Assembly: GCA_020439945.1 (NCBI GenBank)
Contig: JAGRPB010000022.1
Location: 1-42,609 of the forward strand
Source: Verrucomicrobiia bacterium
Lineage (GTDB): Bacteria > Verrucomicrobiota > Verrucomicrobiia > Verrucomicrobiales > DEV007
Reading direction: 5' to 3'
Length of the DNA stretch: 42,609 nucleotides
Shown piece after piece: positions 9,608-17,575 of the stretch. A model generated the notes under the pieces. It did no database searches. It saw only the letters and a program-made list of their open reading frames with translations, and was not told where the DNA came from. The first letter of the stretch is position 1. The number at the start of each line of letters is the position of its first letter. Both the position numbers and the translations under genes were made by a program.

Positions 9608-9617
9608 TATCCTTAAC

Positions 9618-9664
9618 CGATACGAAATATTCAGAAAAATCAATATTTTTCACAAATAGTATCG
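9618..9664. promoter_or_regulatory. AT-rich divergent promoter region with inverted repeat
   Basis: Between the hybrid kinase and the lyase the DNA becomes AT-rich. Perfect inverted arms CGATAC (9618-9623) and GTATCG (9659-9664) flank GAAATATT and AATATTTTTC, an imperfect inner repeat. This is a plausible operator or overlapping divergent promoter. No clear -35/-10 pair was assigned. Confidence 0.4.
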
Positions 9665-9723
9665 AAAGTTTCACTAGCGCTGGAAGGGTGACAAATCGAT
9701 CCGGTCGCGCCATAGTGCGCGTC

Positions 9724-11001
9724 ATGCGTCCCGGTCATTTCTCGTCCCAGCTGGCAGGCTTGGCGTTCCTGGCCGGCGCGGCGTTTGGCGGGCGGGCCGC
9801 TGCCGTCGAAGTCGGGGTGGATGCGATCGAGCAAGCCCTGGCGTCGGCGACTCCGGGAACGGTTCTGGAAATTCCGGGCGGCGTCTATTCCAACCTGGAG
9901 TTGGAACTGGAAGGCCATGGCACGGCGGACGCTCCGATCGTGGTCCGGGCGCACGCGCCGGGAACGGTGGTGTTTTCCGGAAAGTCCGGCATCGAGCTGA
10001 AAGGCGCCTACGTGGTGCTGGAGGGCCTCTGGTTCCGCGATGGCGAGGCGCCGGAAAAAACGGTGATCGATCTGGATGGCGACCACCTCCGGCTCACCAA
10101 CACCGTGATCTCCGATTTCAATCCCGTCGATCCCGAGTCGCGGGAGGACAAGTGGGTGGCGCTGCGCGGGCAGTTTCATCAGGTCGATCACTGCACCTTT
10201 CGCAACAAAACCTCGAAGAGCGTCACCCTCACCGTCTGGCGAAAACCGGGCGAGCCGGATCACGATGTAATCGAATACAACCATTTCCACACCCGGCCAC
10301 GGGGAGCGGAGGGAAACGGCTACGAGACCATCCGCATCGGGACGAGCGAGGAATCGGATTCAGATTCGCTGACCTCCGTGCGCCACAATCTGTTCGAAGC
10401 CTGTGACGGCGAGATGGAGGCGGTATCGGTGAAAGCCGGGCGATGTGTGATCGAGGGCAACACTTTCAAAAAATGCGCCGGCACCCTGTCCCTCCGGCAC
10501 GGCAACGGCTCGCGCGTCACGGGAAATCTCTTCGCCGGAATGAACAAGAAAGCCACCGGCGGGCTGCGGGTCTACGGAGCGAACCACCTCGTCACCGGCA
10601 ACCTGTTCATCGGACTCACGGGACGCGGCGAGGCGGCGCTGGCGATTCAGTCCGGCCAGGAAACTCCGAAGAAGAGCGGCTACCAGCCGGTGGAGAATCT
10701 GCTGGTGGAGGGCAACCTGTTCGCCGCCAACCAGGGACCGGCCGTGAAGCTCGACGTGGAGTTTGGCAACGATCGCCGCACCGTGCTGCCGCGGGCTGTG
10801 GTGGTGAGGAAAAACACCTTTTCCGCCACCGATCTCCAGGGACTCATTTCGGGAGGAGAGAGAGTTGGACTTGAATTGACGATGGATCGCAATCAGGTCT
10901 TTGCGGGGAACCAGATTCCAAAGGATATCACTTCAAAGTTCCCGCCTCCATTGACGAAGGCCGATGTCGGGGCGGATTGGTATCGGGATCAACTGCCCTG
11001 A
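9724..11001 (+). CDS. polysaccharide lyase family 6 (alginate lyase / chondroitinase B-like)
   Basis: Secreted right-handed beta-helix lyase of 425 residues; the signal peptide covers about 1-26 from the ATG at 9724. PL6 signatures are clear: NGYETIRIG (198-206), then DGEMEAVSVKAGR and GTLSLRHGNGSRVTGN. The likely Ca2+ ligands are Asn198, Glu230 and Glu232. Lys237 and Arg258 fit the catalytic pair, with the same 21-residue spacing as Lys250/Arg271 in chondroitinase B. The product would cleave uronic-acid polymers (alginate or dermatan-type) by beta-elimination. No transporter or other lyase is adjacent, so this is not a full utilisation locus. The divergent hybrid kinase might regulate it, which is inference. 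Confidence 0.9.
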   Translation: MRPGHFSSQLAGLAFLAGAAFGGRAAAVEVGVDAIEQALASATPGTVLEIPGGVYSNLELELEGHGTADAPIVVRAHAPGTVVFSGKSGIELKGAYVVLEGLWFRDGEAPEKTVIDLDGDHLRLTNTVISDFNPVDPESREDKWVALRGQFHQVDHCTFRNKTSKSVTLTVWRKPGEPDHDVIEYNHFHTRPRGAEGNGYETIRIGTSEESDSDSLTSVRHNLFEACDGEMEAVSVKAGRCVIEGNTFKKCAGTLSLRHGNGSRVTGNLFAGMNKKATGGLRVYGANHLVTGNLFIGLTGRGEAALAIQSGQETPKKSGYQPVENLLVEGNLFAANQGPAVKLDVEFGNDRRTVLPRAVVVRKNTFSATDLQGLISGGERVGLELTMDRNQVFAGNQIPKDITSKFPPPLTKADVGADWYRDQLP

Positions 11002-11121
11002 AAAACGACCGATGTGGAAACCCAATCCGCATCGAAGATTGATTTCTTTAACACTTGTTAATATTATTGAAATTCCCATTAGAGTGACTTTGTTGCTTTC
11101 TCGTTCGTGTCCGGTCCGTCC

Positions 11122-11787
11122 ATGAAATGTCCGCACTGTTCCCGACCCGTCGACCATGAAGCGGAGACCTGCTATTCCTGCGGGTATTCCCTGACGCTGG
11201 CCGAATCGGTGTTTGGTCGGAACTTCGTGCAGATGAACCGCTTGCACGATGCGGCTCACTGTCTCCGCAAACCGGAGCGCGACGCGCTGGAAGACATCTT
11301 CGACCAGATGGAAATGCGGTTTCCTCAACTGCTCTTCTGTGTCTACCTCGGCGCCCTCAACGATCAGGTGCGTCTCAACGAACTCGGTTTCTGGCTGCTG
11401 AATCACGCCGAAGTCCGCGGTGCCGACTTCGCCCGGCCCAACGAGAATGCCGTCCTCGTTCTCATCGACGTGAATACCAAGCAGGCGGGCATCTCCCTCG
11501 GCTACTTCTCCGAAATTCTCCTGCCCGAGGATGAAGGCTACCGCTGCCTGCAGGCGGCGCGTCCGTTTCTCGTCAATGCCGCCTACGGTCAGGCGGTCGC
11601 CACCATGTTTCGAAAAATCGGGCGGGCCCTGAGCCGCCGGGCTCGCTACCTGAAGCGGAATCCGGCGGAGTTGGAGGAAGCCATCAAGCGCCGGCCCACC
11701 GTCCCCTCCGTCTCCGATTCCAAGGCCGATGACGAGCGGGACAACCTGATGATCGTGGAGGGATCGGTCGTGCCGGGGCGATCCTGA
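11122..11787 (+). CDS. zinc-ribbon + TPM-domain-like protein
   Basis: Cytosolic protein of 221 residues starting MKCPHCSRPVD. The N-terminal CPHC...CYSCG pair (about residues 3-23) is a zinc ribbon. The body (about 35-180) resembles the TPM (TLP18.3/Psb32/MOLO-1) domain: ALEDIFDQMEMRFPQLLFCVYLG, then RPNENAVLVLIDVNTKQAGISLGY. ATG 11122 is chosen over an in-frame GTG at 11107 because the ribbon starts there. It has no TM or signal peptide. It runs directly into the next gene, 15 bases before that gene's ATG, so the two are probably one operon. The function is unknown; TPM proteins are linked to membrane-protein quality control and photosystem repair. Confidence 0.7.
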   Translation: MKCPHCSRPVDHEAETCYSCGYSLTLAESVFGRNFVQMNRLHDAAHCLRKPERDALEDIFDQMEMRFPQLLFCVYLGALNDQVRLNELGFWLLNHAEVRGADFARPNENAVLVLIDVNTKQAGISLGYFSEILLPEDEGYRCLQAARPFLVNAAYGQAVATMFRKIGRALSRRARYLKRNPAELEEAIKRRPTVPSVSDSKADDERDNLMIVEGSVVPGRS

Positions 11788-11802
11788 CGCCAAAATTTGA
11801 CC

Positions 11803-13002
11803 ATGATCCGCGCCTTCTCCATTCTCGCTCTCTGGCTGGCCACGTCGTTCACGGCGCGGGCGGCTCAGATCGAGCTGCCCGAGTGGGAAAAATCCGATCG
11901 CGATCACTATACGCTCGGCGGAGGTCTGTGGCCGACTGGCAGCGTGCCGGACATCACCGATGAAGACATCGAGCGGGCCGCGCAAATCGCGGAGAACGAG
12001 GAGAAAGCGAAAAACAGTTCCCTCAACGGGCCACCGCCGACTCCCTCCAGCGACGGCCGTGCCAGCGATCTGGTGGCCGTCACCCGACCTCCCTCCGCCG
12101 GGAGAATCGAGAACGTGTCCCTGAAACCCGTCGTCGGCTTGCGCGTTCCCACGCCGATGCTCATGCCTTTGAAGATCGAGGAAGTCTACGCCCACGAACT
12201 GCCGCCGGTGGAGGGGGAACTCAAGGATCAATACTTCAGCATGCGGCCCGACTATCAGCTCGTCGATCCCCAGCACCTGCTGACCGAACAGAAATCCCAC
12301 GACATCGAGCGCTTCCTCGAATACCACGCCGACGAAGCCAAGTTCGACATCTGCCTCATGCTCTTCGGCGGCACCCAGGATATCCCGGCCGACATTTCGC
12401 TGGAGCAGAAGCAGCAGGAGTGGTTCGGCGATCAACCCGTGGTCACCGTGGCTTACTTCCTGGAGCACCCGGAGCGGACCCGGATCCAGTATGGCGCCAA
12501 CGTTCATGAAAAACTGGCGCCCGCCGTGTTCGAACAGATCTTCCAGAGTTGCGTTCGCGAAGCCCAGGTCGCCGAGACCGCGTTCGATCAGGTCGAGCGC
12601 TTCACGATCGAGCTGTCCATTCGACTCTACTGGATGGACAAGCTGCTCCAGCGACAGGAAGCCGGAGAAACCATCGCCTCGACCCACGAGGAACTCAGCC
12701 AGCCGCAGTGGCAGAATCTCGATCAGGAGGGCGGTGTCGCCGCCATGGCGACCGATACGGGAGGCGGCTCCGAAATCGCCAGCCGCCTGATGGCCCTGCC
12801 GTGGCTCTGGCTGGGGCTCGGCACCATGGTGGTGGGAAGCGCCCTCGGCGGCGGATGGTGGTGGTGGCGACGCGATTCGCTGGCCGCCAAACCGGTTCTC
12901 TTTCCCGATCTCGAAATGCCTTCCCGCCTCGGAGGCATCTATTCCGGGGGCGGTTACGTCGGTATCTCGTTTGACGTCTCGACGGGGCAGCACGAGGTGT
13001 GA
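11803..13002 (+). CDS. secreted/anchored TPM-like protein with C-terminal TM
   Basis: Protein of 399 residues with a signal peptide (about 1-20, ending ARAAQ). A low-complexity Pro-rich linker (PPPTPSSDG) lies at about 68-78. A central domain (about 155-310; LLTEQKSHDIERFLEYHADEAKFDICLMLFGG) resembles TPM. A single TM (LPWLWLGLGTMVVGSALGGGWWWW, about 328-351) leads to a short Gly-rich tail, YSGGGYVGISFD. The tail may correspond to the Gly-rich ends of many TPM membrane proteins. It is co-oriented with the cytosolic zinc-ribbon TPM gene, so the pair may act on both sides of the membrane. Start at ATG 11803; a TTG two codons upstream is less likely. Confidence 0.65.
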   Translation: MIRAFSILALWLATSFTARAAQIELPEWEKSDRDHYTLGGGLWPTGSVPDITDEDIERAAQIAENEEKAKNSSLNGPPPTPSSDGRASDLVAVTRPPSAGRIENVSLKPVVGLRVPTPMLMPLKIEEVYAHELPPVEGELKDQYFSMRPDYQLVDPQHLLTEQKSHDIERFLEYHADEAKFDICLMLFGGTQDIPADISLEQKQQEWFGDQPVVTVAYFLEHPERTRIQYGANVHEKLAPAVFEQIFQSCVREAQVAETAFDQVERFTIELSIRLYWMDKLLQRQEAGETIASTHEELSQPQWQNLDQEGGVAAMATDTGGGSEIASRLMALPWLWLGLGTMVVGSALGGGWWWWRRDSLAAKPVLFPDLEMPSRLGGIYSGGGYVGISFDVSTGQHEV

Positions 13003-13004
13003 AC

Positions 13005-13038
13005 GGGAGCCGCTACGCGAAGCGGCCACCGATTCTCC
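13005..13038 (+). terminator. hairpin after the TPM pair
   Basis: A perfect 6-bp stem GCCGCT/AGCGGC (13009-13014 with 13021-13026) has a 6-base loop and is enclosed by outer arms GGGAG (13005-13009) and CTCCC (13034-13038). It starts three bases after the stop codon. There is no T-tract, so it may be a 3'-end stabiliser rather than an intrinsic terminator. The rest of the gap to 13157 shows nothing else. Confidence 0.45.
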
Positions 13039-13157
13039 CGCCTTTGGCGTTGCGTTTGGGAGATCACACCGTCAGGATGGCCACGAGCGATTGAGGAGCG
13101 CATCGCATTCCCTCTGAAACTCATCCCATTCACGAACGAAAAGATCCCATTTCTACC

Positions 13158-14189
13158 ATGGCTACCAAAGTTGGCATCATCGGATACGGCTGGGCGGCGA
13201 CCGCCCACATCGACGCAATCAACGGAACGAACCAGGGCGAAGTCACCGCCGTTTATTCCTCTCGCCCGCTGGAGGATGCCCAGCTTTCCGCCACCCATGG
13301 AAGTTCGATCCGCGCCTTTCAGGATGTCGGGTCGATGCTGTCGGAGGCCGATATCGACGTGGTATCCATCACCAGCTATCCCAACCAGCACCGCGAGCAA
13401 GCCGTCGCCGCGGCCGAAGCCGGCAAGCACATCATTCTGGAAAAGCCGATGGCGCTGACCTGGGAGGATTGCAAAGCCATCCGCGAAGCCGTCAACGCGA
13501 ACGGCGTCAAAGCCTGCGTCTGTTTTGAAATCCGCTTCATCAGCCAGTTCCAGACCATCAAGTCGCTGATCGACTCCGGCATGATCGGCGACATCCACTA
13601 CGGTGAAGTCGATTACTACCACGGCATCGGTCCCTGGTATGGCCAGTATCGGTGGAACACGACCCGGGAAAACGGTGGCACCAGCCTGCTCTCCGCCGGG
13701 TGCCACGCTCTCGATGCCGCGCTCCTCTGCATGGGGAATGATGTGGAAGAGGTCACCAGTTACGCCACCCAGTCCAAGCACGAGATTTTCGCCAAGTACG
13801 AGTATCCCACCACCACCGCGTCCATCCTCAAGTTCAAGAATGGCAAGGTGGCCAAGGTCGCCTCGGTGATCGATTGCATGCAGCCCTACTACTTCCACAC
13901 ACACCTGTGCGGCAGCGAGGGCTCGATCCTCGACAACAAGATCTACTCCAGCAAGTTCGCCCTGCGCGACAAGCTCTGGACCGAACTGCCCGTGGCGCTG
14001 GCCGATTCCGGCGATGTCGCCGATCATCCCTACCAGGCCCAGTTCCAGGCCTTTTTCGATGCGCTCGACCAGGGCGAAGACATGCCGCTGACGAGCCTCG
14101 AAGAATCCTTCCAAAGCTTCAAAGTGCTCTTCGCCTGCGACAAATCGGTCGAAGAAGGCCGGCCGGTGAAGCTTAGCGAATTGGATTGA
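13158..14189 (+). CDS. Gfo/Idh/MocA-family oxidoreductase
   Basis: NAD(P)-dependent sugar or inositol dehydrogenase-type protein, 343 residues, cytosolic. The N-terminal Rossmann domain starts GIIGYGWAA (6-14; GxGxxA). The conserved EKP is at 95-97. The C-terminal alpha/beta domain carries GCHALD (181-186), the usual GxHxxD catalytic motif. The protein is complete. The next plus-strand gene is a PIG-L deacetylase, but a 133-base repeat-filled gap separates them. The substrate is likely a carbohydrate, but this superfamily is broad. Confidence 0.9.
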   Translation: MATKVGIIGYGWAATAHIDAINGTNQGEVTAVYSSRPLEDAQLSATHGSSIRAFQDVGSMLSEADIDVVSITSYPNQHREQAVAAAEAGKHIILEKPMALTWEDCKAIREAVNANGVKACVCFEIRFISQFQTIKSLIDSGMIGDIHYGEVDYYHGIGPWYGQYRWNTTRENGGTSLLSAGCHALDAALLCMGNDVEEVTSYATQSKHEIFAKYEYPTTTASILKFKNGKVAKVASVIDCMQPYYFHTHLCGSEGSILDNKIYSSKFALRDKLWTELPVALADSGDVADHPYQAQFQAFFDALDQGEDMPLTSLEESFQSFKVLFACDKSVEEGRPVKLSELD

Positions 14190-14207
14190 AGGAAAGTTTT
14201 CAGGGAG

Positions 14208-14318
14208 CAGTTTTCAGTTTTCAGAGGTTTCGAAAACTGACCTAACCCTGTTGCCCGAGCGACCTGACCCTGTTGAGTCACTTGCCGCTGAAAACTGAAT
14301 GCCTGAAAACTGAAAACT
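14208..14318. repeat. CAGTTTTC inverted-repeat element
   Basis: CAGTTTTCAGTTTTCAG (14208-14224) is repeated in inverse orientation at 14303-14318, with a further CTGAAAACTG at 14288-14297. The arms enclose two ACCCTGTTG cores and end four bases before the start codon of the PIG-L gene. It is a compact palindromic intergenic repeat of no known mobility. Confidence 0.75.
14241..14280 (+). repeat. two tandem ACCCTGTTG-core elements
   Basis: The cores are at 14245-14253 and 14267-14275, separated by 13 bases. The same 13-base spacing occurs between GGGTTG and ACCCTGTTG in the copies at 22966 and 42375. These lie inside the CAGTTTTC palindrome. Confidence 0.7.
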
Positions 14319-14322
14319 AACC

Positions 14323-15114
14323 ATGCCCGCAGCCATCGCCATCGCCGCGCACCCTGACGACATCGAGTTCGTCATGGCGGGAACGCTTCTCCGGCTCAAA
14401 GAGGTGGGGTGGGAGATTCACTACATGAACCTCGCTTCGGGGAATTGCGGGACGCTGGAGATGGATCCCCAGCAGACGCGGATCACGCGCGCCAAGGAAG
14501 CGCGGGAAGCGGCGAAGATCCTCGGCGCCAAGTTTCATGCTCCGGTCTGTGACGATCTGGAAGTCATCTATTCGGTCGAGTTGCTGCGGAAAGTCGCGGC
14601 CGCCATTCGCGAAGTGGCGCCGACGGTCGTGCTGACCCACTCACCTCAGGACTACATGGAGGACCACATGAACGCCTCCCGCCTCGCGGTGACCGCTGCT
14701 TTTGCCCGCGGCATGCCGAACTTTCACGTGTCCCCACCGGCGAAACCCGTCGACTGCGAGGTCACCGTCTATCACGCCATGCCTCACGGCTTGAGGGATG
14801 GCCTGCGCCGCAAAGTGGAGGCTGGCGCCTGGGTCGATACCACGCCCGTTCACGAGGTGAAACGCGAAGCCCTGGCCGCGCATCGCAGCCAGAAAGACTG
14901 GCTTGACAAGAGCCAGGGCATGGACAGCTACCTCATCAGCATGGACGAAATCTCCGAAGCCGTCGCCAAGCAGACGGAGGGGAAATTCAAGCACGCCGAG
15001 GGTTGGAGACGGCACTCGCACCTCGGCTTTTCCGCCAAGGAAATCGATCCCCTCGCCGACGCGCTTGGTGAGGCTTACCTCGTCAATCAGGTCTATGAGG
15101 ATGGCTTGGGTTAG
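14323..15114 (+). CDS. PIG-L (LmbE) family zinc deacetylase
   Basis: Cytosolic N-acetylglucosaminyl-type deacetylase fold, 263 residues. AHPDD (9-13) opens the metal site, and HSPQDYMEDHMN (His106, Asp110, Asp114, His115) gives the remaining zinc and catalytic residues. The family removes acetyl groups from GlcNAc-containing small molecules such as GlcNAc-inositol, mycothiol or bacillithiol precursors, and PIG-L lipids. The C-terminal part (about 190-255) is helical. Its leader is the 14208-14318 repeat. Together with the preceding sugar dehydrogenase it suggests amino-sugar or cyclitol metabolism, which is inference. Confidence 0.9.
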   Translation: MPAAIAIAAHPDDIEFVMAGTLLRLKEVGWEIHYMNLASGNCGTLEMDPQQTRITRAKEAREAAKILGAKFHAPVCDDLEVIYSVELLRKVAAAIREVAPTVVLTHSPQDYMEDHMNASRLAVTAAFARGMPNFHVSPPAKPVDCEVTVYHAMPHGLRDGLRRKVEAGAWVDTTPVHEVKREALAAHRSQKDWLDKSQGMDSYLISMDEISEAVAKQTEGKFKHAEGWRRHSHLGFSAKEIDPLADALGEAYLVNQVYEDGLG

Positions 15115-15162
15115 GGCTTTTCCGCTGAACACGCTCTAAGTGATCGGTTTCGCAACTCCTCT

Positions 15163-15388
15163 GTCCCTTCGGGACAAACCATTGGTAGCCCGGTCCTTCA
15201 GGGCCGGGGTGGCGGAACATCCCACCTTTCTCGTCCCATCGGGACGATTGATGGCATGGGTGGGCGAGGTTCGCGTGCGACCGCCGGCGGTGGGCGTCAA
15301 GCGTCCCGATGGGACGCCGGTTGTGTGGTCCAATCGAATTCCCGGCCCTGAAGGACCGGGCTATCAATAGGGCGTCCCGATGGGACGC
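15163..15388. repeat. nested palindrome array (GTCCC..GGGAC / CCCGGTCC..GGCCGGG)
   Basis: Six hairpins lie in 226 bases: GTCCCTTCGGGAC (15163-15175), CCCGGTCCTTCAGGGCCGGG (15189-15208), CGTCCCATCGGGACG (15232-15246), GCGTCCCGATGGGACGC (15301-15317 and 15372-15388) and CCCGGCCCTGAAGGACCGGG (15341-15360). The outer pairs are inverted copies of each other over about 46 bases, so the whole unit is one large imperfect palindrome. It fills the gap between the convergent PIG-L and pelB-TPR genes and could terminate both. REP/BIME-like; no RAYT transposase is in the window. Confidence 0.85.
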
Positions 15389-15403
15389 GGCGACCGCGTG
15401 AAT

Positions 15404-17575
15404 TCAGGGCAGGGTAGCGACGGCGGGACGCTCGACGGGTTTGGCGGCGATCTGTTGCTTCAGGTGCTCCAGAGCGGTGCGGTAGGCGGCCTCGGCTTCG
15501 TCGGTGCGGCCGGCGGCGCGGAAGAGATCGCCGTAGAAAGTCCAGGCCTCGTAGTCGGGCTCGCTCAGTAGATCGAGAAACCGCTTCTGGCGCGCCAGGG
15601 CGCCGTTGACGTCGCCGCGCATGAAAGCGATCTCGGCTTCGATTCGGGCCACGTCGGATTCCCCGCCTTCCGCCTGGCGATACTGCGCGAGGGCGGCATC
15701 GACATTGCCGGTTTCCTCATAGAGGGAGGCCAGATCGAATCGCTCGGTCGGCGACCAGTGCTGATCGGTGGTGGTGACGAGGCGGATGGTTTCCTCGAAT
15801 CGACCGGTTTCATAGCCGAGTGAGAGAAGACGAGCGGCGAAGCGTTTGTCGCCGACCTGGTGGGAGCGGGCGAGTTCGTCGAAGGCTTCGTCGCGACGTC
15901 CGTTTTTGGCGAGAAAATCGGCGAGTTGCAGTTTGAGGGTGGCACTTTCCGGCATGAGTTGCAGGCCGCTTTGCAGGGTCTTCTCCACGGAGTCGATCTC
16001 GGCCAGGCTCTCCCAGGCGTCCGCCATGTCCAGAAAATCTCCCGCTTCGACGTTGGGATCGCTTTTGATCTTCAACTGGATCGCGTGGATGAAATCGCGC
16101 GATTCGTCGAGCGACTTGGCGATCATGGCGTAATCCTCGCGCGTCTTACGGTCATGGGCATCGGCGGGCAGTTTCCGGTAGGCGAGGAGGGCGGCCGGAT
16201 AGTTGCCGAGAGTCACGTGGAGGCGGGCGAGACGGATGCGGATGTCGTGGCGCTCGCTGTCGAGTTCGAGCGCGGTGCGATAGGCGGTGAGGGCTTCATC
16301 GAACCGCTCCTGTGCGTCGAGCGTGTCGCCGAGTTCGGCCCAGATGGAGGCGTCTTCGGCGTGTTTTCCGGCGAGTTCCTCGCGGTAAATGGATTCGGCG
16401 TTGGGGAAATCTCCGCGCTCGGCGAGCAGGCGAGCGAGCAACAGGGTATAACGTTCGCGTTGAACCACCGGCACGACGGTCTGGAGCAGATCGGTCACGT
16501 CTTCCTGGCGATCGACCCAGGGATAGATCGTGACACAACGGTCGAGAGCCTCGACATCCCCCATCACCGCCAGCTTGCGGTAGTAGTCGAAGGCTTCGGA
16601 GGTCTGGTTGTTCCATTCCAGGTGCTGGGCGAGCATGGACGCGAACTTGAGGTAGTCGGCATCGTCCGTGCCGGGCGTTTTCTGAGTGGCGAGTTGTCGC
16701 CAGTCCTTTTCTCCCGCTTCGGTGTTGGCGAGGAATTCCTCGAGAATGGGGAGACTGTCGGGGAGACGGGACGACTGTGCGGCGACGGTGGTGATCAGCC
16801 CGATGAGGGACTCGCGTTCATGGGCATCGAGAGTGGCCTTGAACTCCTCCGACAAAAGATCGAAAGCGATGCTGCCCTCGTTCAACTCGCGGTGAAGTCC
16901 GACGATGAGGTCGCGGAGGTCTTCCGGAAGCTGGGTGAACGGCATCTGCTGCTCCTCGAGGTAGGCGGACACCGTGTCGAGCGCACCCCTCGGATTGCCG
17001 GCATAGCGGTTGGCGGCAACGCAGGCTCGGGTTTGATCGAGGTTGAGCGGAGCGATCTTTTTCAGGTCCTGATAGATCGAGACGGCGAGTTCGGGTTGAC
17101 TGTTTTGAACCGCCCGGGTGGCAAGGTGATCGAGCAATTGTGCCATCAACGGACCGGGAATCACCTTTCGCCGAGACAGAAGCTCGTCGCGGACACCGGC
17201 GGGATCTTCGGTGATCTGCACGAGGGTATCGATGCGTACCCGGCTGGATTCGTCGAAATCGTGATCGATCGAGTCGAGCAAAAGTTTCACCAGGTTGGCC
17301 GGGGTCGCTTCCGTCGGAATGGGTTCGCCCGTTTCCGGGTCGGCGGACTTGGCCATCTCTTCACCGACGAGCGCGAGCGCCCGGTCGTGGCGGCCGTCGG
17401 CCATGAGCCGCTTCACCAGTTCGGCCTGCTTGGGAATGAGATAGCCGGCCAGTCCCAGGGCGAGAGCCAGCAACAGGAACAGGCCTTTGAGAGACAGAAA
17501 ACGCCCTCCGCCGTGGCGGTTCGAGTAGCGTGAATCTGGATGGAAGGGGCGAGTGGTCGATGGTTTGCGTTTCAT
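15404..17575 (-). CDS. pelB: PelB-like periplasmic TPR scaffold, membrane-anchored
   Basis: Protein of 723 residues with an N-terminal TM (about 27-47, SLKGLFLLLALALGLAGYLI) after a basic head, then TPR repeats to the end (for example AEDASIWAELGDTLDAQ, PNAESIYREEL, DEAEAAYRTALEHL). This matches the N-terminal TM plus periplasmic TPR region of Pseudomonas PelB, which holds and activates PelA and guides Pel polymer to the outer membrane. The C-terminal beta-barrel is missing and is encoded separately at 28754-30745. The start at 17575 overlaps the pelA stop in an ATGA, so it is coupled to pelA. It could instead be a generic TPR protein; the pelA linkage and architecture favour PelB. An ACCCTGTTG core falls in it at 16439-16447. 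Confidence 0.75.
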   Translation of the reverse strand: MKRKPSTTRPFHPDSRYSNRHGGGRFLSLKGLFLLLALALGLAGYLIPKQAELVKRLMADGRHDRALALVGEEMAKSADPETGEPIPTEATPANLVKLLLDSIDHDFDESSRVRIDTLVQITEDPAGVRDELLSRRKVIPGPLMAQLLDHLATRAVQNSQPELAVSIYQDLKKIAPLNLDQTRACVAANRYAGNPRGALDTVSAYLEEQQMPFTQLPEDLRDLIVGLHRELNEGSIAFDLLSEEFKATLDAHERESLIGLITTVAAQSSRLPDSLPILEEFLANTEAGEKDWRQLATQKTPGTDDADYLKFASMLAQHLEWNNQTSEAFDYYRKLAVMGDVEALDRCVTIYPWVDRQEDVTDLLQTVVPVVQRERYTLLLARLLAERGDFPNAESIYREELAGKHAEDASIWAELGDTLDAQERFDEALTAYRTALELDSERHDIRIRLARLHVTLGNYPAALLAYRKLPADAHDRKTREDYAMIAKSLDESRDFIHAIQLKIKSDPNVEAGDFLDMADAWESLAEIDSVEKTLQSGLQLMPESATLKLQLADFLAKNGRRDEAFDELARSHQVGDKRFAARLLSLGYETGRFEETIRLVTTTDQHWSPTERFDLASLYEETGNVDAALAQYRQAEGGESDVARIEAEIAFMRGDVNGALARQKRFLDLLSEPDYEAWTFYGDLFRAAGRTDEAEAAYRTALEHLKQQIAAKPVERPAVATLP

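Noticed and set aside
9724..11001. Complete alginate utilisation locus
   Set aside because: Only one lyase is present; no SusC/D, TRAP or sugar kinase genes are adjacent.
10933..13029. Long open frame (698 codons) on the minus strand
   Set aside because: It is antisense to two well-supported plus-strand genes, mirrors their codon pattern, and its protein has no domain or realistic composition. Typical of GC-rich DNA.
14241..14280. Conventional terminator of the oxidoreductase gene
   Set aside because: The pair is a direct repeat rather than a stem-loop and has no T-tract; better explained as copies of the dispersed element.
15163..15388. CRISPR array
   Set aside because: Units are palindromes of differing length with inverted order and no regular spacers; no cas genes.
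16439..16447. ACCCTGTTG core in the TPR gene as a true element copy
   Set aside because: It encodes an ordinary TLLL segment of a TPR helix and lacks the flanking palindrome and spacing; probably chance.
15860..17533. Long plus-strand frame of 557 codons
   Set aside because: Antisense shadow of the PelB TPR gene; no domain.
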